Part shown: positions 22,925 to 26,661 of the stretch, piece after piece
Layout: each line of letters opens with the position of its first letter
How positions within the stretch are numbered: the stretch's first letter is position 1
Origin: Dehalococcoidia bacterium UBA1332
Lineage (GTDB): Bacteria; Chloroflexota; Dehalococcoidia; Lucifugimonadales; Lucifugimonadaceae
NCBI GenBank assembly: GCA_002306745.1
Contig: DBSW01000153.1
Span: forward strand, 1-26,661
Direction of reading: 5' to 3'
Length of the DNA stretch: 26,661 nucleotides
Translations under genes and position numbers: made by a program
The notes under the pieces: model-generated
Database searches by the model: none
The model's input: the letters and a program-made list of their open reading frames with translations, nothing else
What the model was told of the DNA's origin: nothing

Positions 22925-22960
22925 ATAGACTGGCTTCGTTTTTTTCGCCAACCAATAACT
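22925..22960. terminator. Possible terminator between converging genes
   Basis: The 35-base gap between converging genes has a run of seven T (22939-22945) flanked by TGGC and its complement GCCA (22931-22934 and 22947-22950). AGTC...GACT just before it could form a four-pair stem ahead of the T-run on the plus strand. Weak evidence. Confidence 0.3.
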
Positions 22961-24186
22961 TATTTCATAAGTGCGAAACGCAGTGCTGAGGCTAAATTAC
23001 CGTTGTCATTTACAAGCACCTCATCTAACCCAAGCCATTTAGCCATAAGATTTAATTCATTAGACAAATGGAAAGCTACGTAATCCATATTTTTTCCAGC
23101 TTCAACAAACGCACCATTAACTCGCAACAATTTGTTATGCCGGTCTGCTTTTAAGTCGACGCGAGCAACCAAATCATCTCCTAACAAAAAAGGATAGACA
23201 TAATAACCATACTTTCGTTTCTTTTTCGGAACGTAAATCTCTATGCGATATATGAAGTCGAATATTCTCTCGACTCTTTTTCGGGTCCATACCAATGGGT
23301 CAAAAGGTGTTAGTAAAGCACATGCTTCAGTCGGTTCAGCTAAAGCGATCTTTAAAGGTGCATATGCGATTTCACCCCAACCCTCTACCTCAACCTCTTG
23401 AACCAAATCACATTCCAACAACTCTGCAACGCCTGTTTTCACGTGATCAGTTTTCAAGTGATAATAATCGGCGATATCAGCGATCGTGCCGACACCTTGA
23501 GCTCTTATAGCTAAACGGACCATCTCCCTATAAGCTTCTTCCAATGAAGGAGTGGGAGTGTTGAGGTAGTTCGATGGAATAACTTTCTCAGTTAAGTCAT
23601 AGTAACGCGCGAAATTATGTCGTTTGGCAACAGAAAATACACCAATCGCAAAATACCATTCCATAGCAATTTTTCCATCTGAATAACCCCACCAAGCCCC
23701 AGTCCTATCACCCGCTCCTTTCAAATCAGATGCGGTCATAGGACCATTTTTCCGTACTTGTGCAAACACATCATCTAAATAGCTAGGTCGTAGCGCCATT
23801 AGATGTGAAACGCGATCATTAGGTTTCTCGGAAATAAGTTGTTCTAAACGCTCTTTTTTATCTTTGCGGCCCATACGCGGGCGGAACAGGTGATGATCTT
23901 CTGATGGAATAAAACATGCAGCATGCGCCCAAGTTTCGAATATAGTTTTTTTGTTATATGCAATTTGGTCAAGTAGGCTTTGATCATAAATTCCTAAGCG
24001 CGAAAACAGCGGCATATAGTGAGAACGGACACAAACATTAACTGAGTCAATTTGTATCAATCCCATCGTTCTGATCGACTGCTCAATCCTTTGAACAGAA
24101 ATCGGACTTGAAAGTCTCGGACCGTCGAGACACTGAGCGCGAATTGAAATTCTGCGAGCCTCTAAATTCGAAAGCGATATCTTCAT
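22960..24186 (-). CDS. YcaQ-like winged-helix DNA glycosylase (HTH_42/DUF1006)
   Basis: A 408-residue protein of the AlkZ/YcaQ family. The N-terminal winged-helix part has the catalytic-type motif Q45-I-D47 in MGLIQIDSVNV, which is the QxD form of the YcaQ-like (YQL) branch rather than QxQ of AlkZ. Further family segments are FETWAHAACFIPSEDHHLFRP (about 83-103), GAWWGYSDGKIAMEWYFAIGVF, and the C-terminal LLTPFDPLVWTRKRVERIFDFIYRIEIYVP. Known members remove bulky or cross-linked alkylated bases, unhooking interstrand crosslinks. It follows the SCO1664-like gene by 15 bases. The ATG at 24186 has no strong ribosome-binding site, fitting coupled expression. Confidence 0.86.
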   Translation of the reverse strand: MKISLSNLEARRISIRAQCLDGPRLSSPISVQRIEQSIRTMGLIQIDSVNVCVRSHYMPLFSRLGIYDQSLLDQIAYNKKTIFETWAHAACFIPSEDHHLFRPRMGRKDKKERLEQLISEKPNDRVSHLMALRPSYLDDVFAQVRKNGPMTASDLKGAGDRTGAWWGYSDGKIAMEWYFAIGVFSVAKRHNFARYYDLTEKVIPSNYLNTPTPSLEEAYREMVRLAIRAQGVGTIADIADYYHLKTDHVKTGVAELLECDLVQEVEVEGWGEIAYAPLKIALAEPTEACALLTPFDPLVWTRKRVERIFDFIYRIEIYVPKKKRKYGYYVYPFLLGDDLVARVDLKADRHNKLLRVNGAFVEAGKNMDYVAFHLSNELNLMAKWLGLDEVLVNDNGNLASALRFALMK

Positions 24187-24201
24187 AAAAAAATTATCAA
24201 C

Positions 24202-24885
24202 TCATACCATTGGCCATGGCACATTGATATTTGGATCCAATATTGGATAATGTCCAACGTCTAGCATCTCATTTCCGCGTATTTCCAATTCGCGTATTTC
24301 CTCAGAGTCAAGGAGTTCCAAGAGGTACCCTCGGAATACAGATTCTGATGCTAACTTCTTTAACAGTTCCTCCACACTCTTAATAAGTCTAACGGGGTAA
24401 TCCAGTCCATTGAACTCGAACATAACCGTTCGTCGGCGAGCAGATTGATTGAATGTAAGCCCATGATCAATAGCCCATATTGTATTTTGCTCATCAACAA
24501 TACAAGCACCGGCCTTCCTGTCGGCATTATTTGAAAGGACGTCAAACATAGCTATATCGACAAAGTCATTAAGCCGATGATCACGAAGTGAAAAGTAATT
24601 CTGTGGATCACGGTCGGAAGGGTTCTCAGCAATCGCAGTTTTAATAAACAATTGGAAGCTACCTTCACCATACGGACCCTCACGTATGATTGTCGGTGGT
24701 ATTCTAGGCCATCCTAATTCACGCGACAGGACATAGGACGCTTTCTCTCTCCTATAAAGCGTGCCGTTAGGAAAATCGTTTAACGGTCGTTCGCCAGCCT
24801 TTGGCTTATAAATGGCATAAATCACCTCAGACCCAGTAACGAAAACACCATTGTCTTGTTGTTCCGGGTCTATCAATCGAACCAA
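24202..24885 (-). CDS. SCO1664 family (PI3/4-kinase-like fold) protein
   Basis: The 227 residues from TTG 24885 match the SCO1664 family: IYAIYKPKAGERPLNDFPNGTLYRREKASYVLSRELGW, PPTIIREGPYGEGSFQLFI, DVLSNNADRKAGACIVDEQN and IWAIDHGLTF. The NNADRK and IDHG segments resemble the catalytic and metal loops (DRxxxN, DFG) of phosphatidylinositol-kinase-like folds; the biochemical function is unknown. The family's conserved start region continues upstream in frame to at least 24951 (WSIRGISPYYGGSNYVFLV precedes the TTG), so the true protein begins earlier, see the separate entry. The DUF3090 gene lies just upstream and the YcaQ-like gene just downstream. In Actinobacteria DUF3090 and SCO1664 are regular neighbours. 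Confidence 0.87.
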   Translation of the reverse strand: MVRLIDPEQQDNGVFVTGSEVIYAIYKPKAGERPLNDFPNGTLYRREKASYVLSRELGWPRIPPTIIREGPYGEGSFQLFIKTAIAENPSDRDPQNYFSLRDHRLNDFVDIAMFDVLSNNADRKAGACIVDEQNTIWAIDHGLTFNQSARRRTVMFEFNGLDYPVRLIKSVEELLKKLASESVFRGYLLELLDSEEIRELEIRGNEMLDVGHYPILDPNINVPWPMV

Positions 24886-24990
24886 AAAGACATAATTAGA
24901 TCCTCCGTAATATGGAGATATACCGCGAATTGACCAATTCTGCAGTCTATCTAACGTCTCTCGTTCAAATAAAGAAGAAATAAATGAATC
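24886..24990 (-). other. In-frame N-terminal extension of the SCO1664-family gene without a standard start codon
   Basis: Translated in the same frame, this stretch gives DSFISSLFERETLDRLQNWS followed by IRGISPYYGGSNYVFL, and its second half fits the family's conserved N-terminus. No ATG, GTG or TTG occurs in frame between the TAG at 24991-24993 and the TTG at 24885. ATT at 24981 has AGGA seven bases upstream and is the best initiation candidate. Alternatively GTG at 25011, six bases after the DUF3090 gene, would start the frame but meets the TAG as codon 7. Confidence 0.6.
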
Positions 24991-25016
24991 CTATTCTTTA
25001 TCAGATGTCACGCTTG

Positions 25017-25568
25017 CTAACTACCCATGGGGTTTTCTGATGAGTTATATCCGTTGACTTTAACGCAAAAATGACTTGCGCCAGTCTCTAAGGGCAACTC
25101 ACATAATGGACACGGCTTTCGACCAGCTGCAACAACAGTAAAACAACGCTCCGAAATTTCTTTAGCTTTGTCTCTGTGAAAGCTAAATGCTATTTCCAAA
25201 AAACCATCATTGCTCAGATCATCATTCGGCATGTGTCTGGCTATCACCGTAAAAACATCTGAAGCGGGGTCGTGTTGCAAAGCCAGTTCATCAGTTTTGA
25301 ACTCAACCTTAATGGGAGCATAAGCATCATAAGCAGGTTCCTGAAATATTGCAGCATCTACTGGAGACTCTCGAGCAACAAGGATTCGCTTCAATGATAA
25401 ACCGGTCTGATATAGCTGCTCTTTCTCCATCCAAACTACTGCCTCACCACGAGCGCTACGGGCTGTCACATTGAAAGTGCGTCCACCAGGCTCTCCAACA
25501 CTTTCACATTGGAGGTAGTGGACTAAACCTAAATCACTTCGCTCATCTACGTTCAAATATCGCTCCAA
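25017..25568 (-). CDS. DUF3090 family protein
   Basis: A 183-residue protein with the DUF3090 pattern: ESVGEPGGRTFNVTARSARGEAVVWMEKEQL (about 22-52) in the first half and a zinc-ribbon-like end, AAGRKPCPLCELPLETGASHFCVKVNGY, with C-x2-C and H-x-C. Function is unknown. The TTG start at 25568 has no clear ribosome-binding site. It is followed by the SCO1664-family gene, the same pairing known from Actinobacteria, where a histidine phosphatase and mshC are often close; neither is here. It is divergent from the cimA T-box leader. Confidence 0.86.
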   Translation of the reverse strand: MERYLNVDERSDLGLVHYLQCESVGEPGGRTFNVTARSARGEAVVWMEKEQLYQTGLSLKRILVARESPVDAAIFQEPAYDAYAPIKVEFKTDELALQHDPASDVFTVIARHMPNDDLSNDGFLEIAFSFHRDKAKEISERCFTVVAAGRKPCPLCELPLETGASHFCVKVNGYNSSENPMGS

Positions 25569-25749
25569 TTTTCATATAGAAATTATTTGTATCCCTGATT
25601 ACTTCTAGCAAATCAAAGCACATTTTATGGTTTACTGCGTAATCCCGCTAATTTATTCGATAGATAAATTAACGTCCCAATAAACAGTTTTTACAGTGAC
25701 TAAATGAGCCCTTACATGAAGTAAGTGTTAGGATTAATAAAAATGCTAA
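25569..25749. promoter_or_regulatory. Divergent promoter region upstream of the cimA T-box
   Basis: AT-rich stretch without a gene. It must hold the promoter of DUF3090 (leftward) and of the T-box/cimA transcript (rightward). TTTACA at 25690-25695 is close to a -35 box, but no good -10 box lies at the right distance. CTTAC-ATGAA-GTAAG at 25711-25725 is a small perfect inverted repeat of unknown role. Confidence 0.35.
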
Positions 25750-26049
25750 GCGGAGAAAAACTCCGCGATAGGGAGATAACTAAGCTAGGTAAAGTCTGGA
25801 TAAAGCGAGCCCGATACGGTGAAAGCGGGCGCCTGACCCCTAGCTGAAAATCACTTCCTAGTAGTTGCCTGAACACCGAGCTATATCGGTCAGTAGGCGC
25901 AATCGGAATCGTGTACCGTTATAAAGCACGTCGGCATAATAATGTGTTGATTTAAGTGGTCGATGACTAACATAAAAGTTTTAAATATCGGCAACGAGGG
26001 TGGTACCGCGAGTCATTTCGACCCGTCCCTTTGAGGGATGGGTTTTTTT
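25750..26049 (+). promoter_or_regulatory. T-box leader (isoleucine type) controlling cimA
   Basis: The T-box core AGGGTGGTACCGCG (25997-26010) is canonical, with TGGT to pair with a tRNA ending A-CCA. Stem I is traceable: TAGGGAG (25769-25775) pairs with CTTCCTA (25854-25860), AGCTAGG (25783-25789) with CCTAGCT (25839-25845), and GCCCG...CGGGC caps it with a GGTGA box. The codon at the specifier position (after GAAA, before A) is ATC, for isoleucine, at 25850-25852. Uncharged tRNA-Ile should stabilise the antiterminator (GACT...AGTC flanking the T-box). A perfect hairpin GCGGAG-AAAAA-CTCCGC (25750-25766) precedes stem I. Confidence 0.93.
26021..26049 (+). terminator. Rho-independent terminator of the T-box
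   Basis: ACCCGTCCC (26021-26029) pairs with GGGATGGGT (26035-26043) with one G-T wobble around a five-base loop, followed by a run of T to 26049. It is the terminator alternative to the T-box antiterminator. Confidence 0.92.
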
Positions 26050-26131
26050 GTGTGAGTGAAATACTGACCAAATAGAACGTTATTGTTTTAGTTGGAAAAA
26101 TTTAGCGCATATTTCGGGAGTTTAACCCGCC

Positions 26132-26661
26132 ATGACAAAAAACGTTGAACTATACGACACGACACTTCGTGACGGGACACAGCAAGAAGGTATTTCACTT
26201 TCTGTTGAAGACAAGCTCGCTATCACCAAACGCCTCGATTCACTTGGAGTCCATGTAATAGAAGGCGGATACGCCGGTGCAAATCCCAAAGATGACGAAT
26301 ATTTTCGACGGGTCACAGAGCTGGATCTTGATCATGCGGAAATCGCAGCGTTCGGCAACACTCGAAGAGCAAATGTTAAAGCCGGCGAAGATCCTACGTT
26401 GCATGCACTTTTAGATACCAACGCAACCATTCTCACACTAGTCGGCAAATCATCTGAATACCAAGTATCGGACATCCTTCAGACATCACTGGAAGAAAAT
26501 CTTGCCATGGTGTCAGATAGTGTTAATTATCTCAAAACTCATGGTCGCCGTGTGTTTTTTGATGCCGAACACTTCTTTGATGGCTACAAAGCCAATCCTG
26601 TTTATGCGCTAAACTGTATTAAACAAGCTTACGACAATGGAGCAAGATGGGTAGTTTTATG
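26132..26661 (+). CDS. cimA: (R)-citramalate synthase CimA (3' truncated by window)
   Basis: About 176 residues are visible before the window ends. ELYDTTLRDGTQQEGISLSV has the metal-binding Asp and the DTTLRDG motif of the isopropylmalate/homocitrate synthase family, and VIEGGYAGANPKDDEYF is the form typical of CimA rather than LeuA. It condenses pyruvate with acetyl-CoA to citramalate, starting a threonine-independent route to isoleucine. The isoleucine-type T-box upstream fits this pathway. The ATG at 26132 follows GGGAG (26116-26120) at 11 bases; CGGG-AGTTTAA-CCCG could fold over that site. Confidence 0.9.
   Translation, partial: MTKNVELYDTTLRDGTQQEGISLSVEDKLAITKRLDSLGVHVIEGGYAGANPKDDEYFRRVTELDLDHAEIAAFGNTRRANVKAGEDPTLHALLDTNATILTLVGKSSEYQVSDILQTSLEENLAMVSDSVNYLKTHGRRVFFDAEHFFDGYKANPVYALNCIKQAYDNGARWVVL

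Noticed and set aside
1..26661. CRISPR arrays, insertion sequences, phage genes, tRNA or rRNA genes
   Set aside because: I looked through the gaps and found no spaced direct repeats, transposase motifs, integrase motifs or cloverleaf-like sequences; the window is ordinary chromosomal content.

Overview
This window looks like a piece of a bacterial chromosome with moderate-to-low GC and dense, mostly housekeeping gene content. It has many TTG/GTG starts and no mobile elements, tRNA, rRNA or CRISPR arrays. The gene families point to Chloroflexota, most likely a marine SAR202/Dehalococcoidia-like lineage. The reasons are a DUF3090 + SCO1664-family pair, a DUF1385 membrane protein beside rpmE, an HtpX/PspAB pair, a HadAB-like split dehydratase with a FabL-type enoyl reductase, and a T-box leader on citramalate synthase. 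The lineage is an inference from family distribution; I could not run a search.

Layout. 1-3327 (+): a fatty-acid synthesis block with two MaoC/HadAB-like dehydratase subunits (the first cut by the window edge), plsX, fabG and a FabL-type enoyl-ACP reductase. 3346-4706 (-): an A-type Fe-S carrier followed by a YgfZ/IBA57-like folate-binding protein, i.e. a small Fe-S maturation operon. 4860-9237 (+): a partial histidine operon, hisH-hisA-(SAM methyltransferase)-hisF-(HAD hydrolase)-hisIE. 9278-11168 (-): rplU-rpmA-rpmE-DUF1385. 11387-13302 (-): flavin reductase then a GT4-type glycosyltransferase. 13381-16705 (-): an MMPL/RND transporter whose end overlaps a CrtC/AttH-like lipoprotein gene. 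16931-21818 (-): htpX-pspAB-(degenerate glutamine amidotransferase)-gyrA. 22007-22924 (+): an inositol-monophosphatase-family enzyme. 22960-25568 (-): DUF3090-SCO1664-(YcaQ-like DNA glycosylase). 25750-26661 (+): an isoleucine-type T-box leader and the start of cimA.

How parts work together. The first block supplies reductase, dehydratase and enoyl-reductase steps of FAS-II plus PlsX, which passes acyl chains to phospholipid synthesis. The his block supplies HisF/HisH and the two enzymes before them, with two extra enzymes embedded. The T-box would raise cimA expression when charged tRNA-Ile is scarce.

The points most worth a second look are: a glutamine-amidotransferase-fold protein that lacks its Cys/His/Glu triad; a 25-bp perfectly alternating purine-pyrimidine (Z-DNA-prone) tract upstream of gyrA; a SCO1664-family gene whose conserved N-terminus has no ATG/GTG/TTG start (ATT start or an in-frame TAG); a lipocalin-like lipoprotein coupled to an MMPL transporter; and an Ile T-box with an extra 5' hairpin. 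I did not find an obvious novel defence or mobile system.
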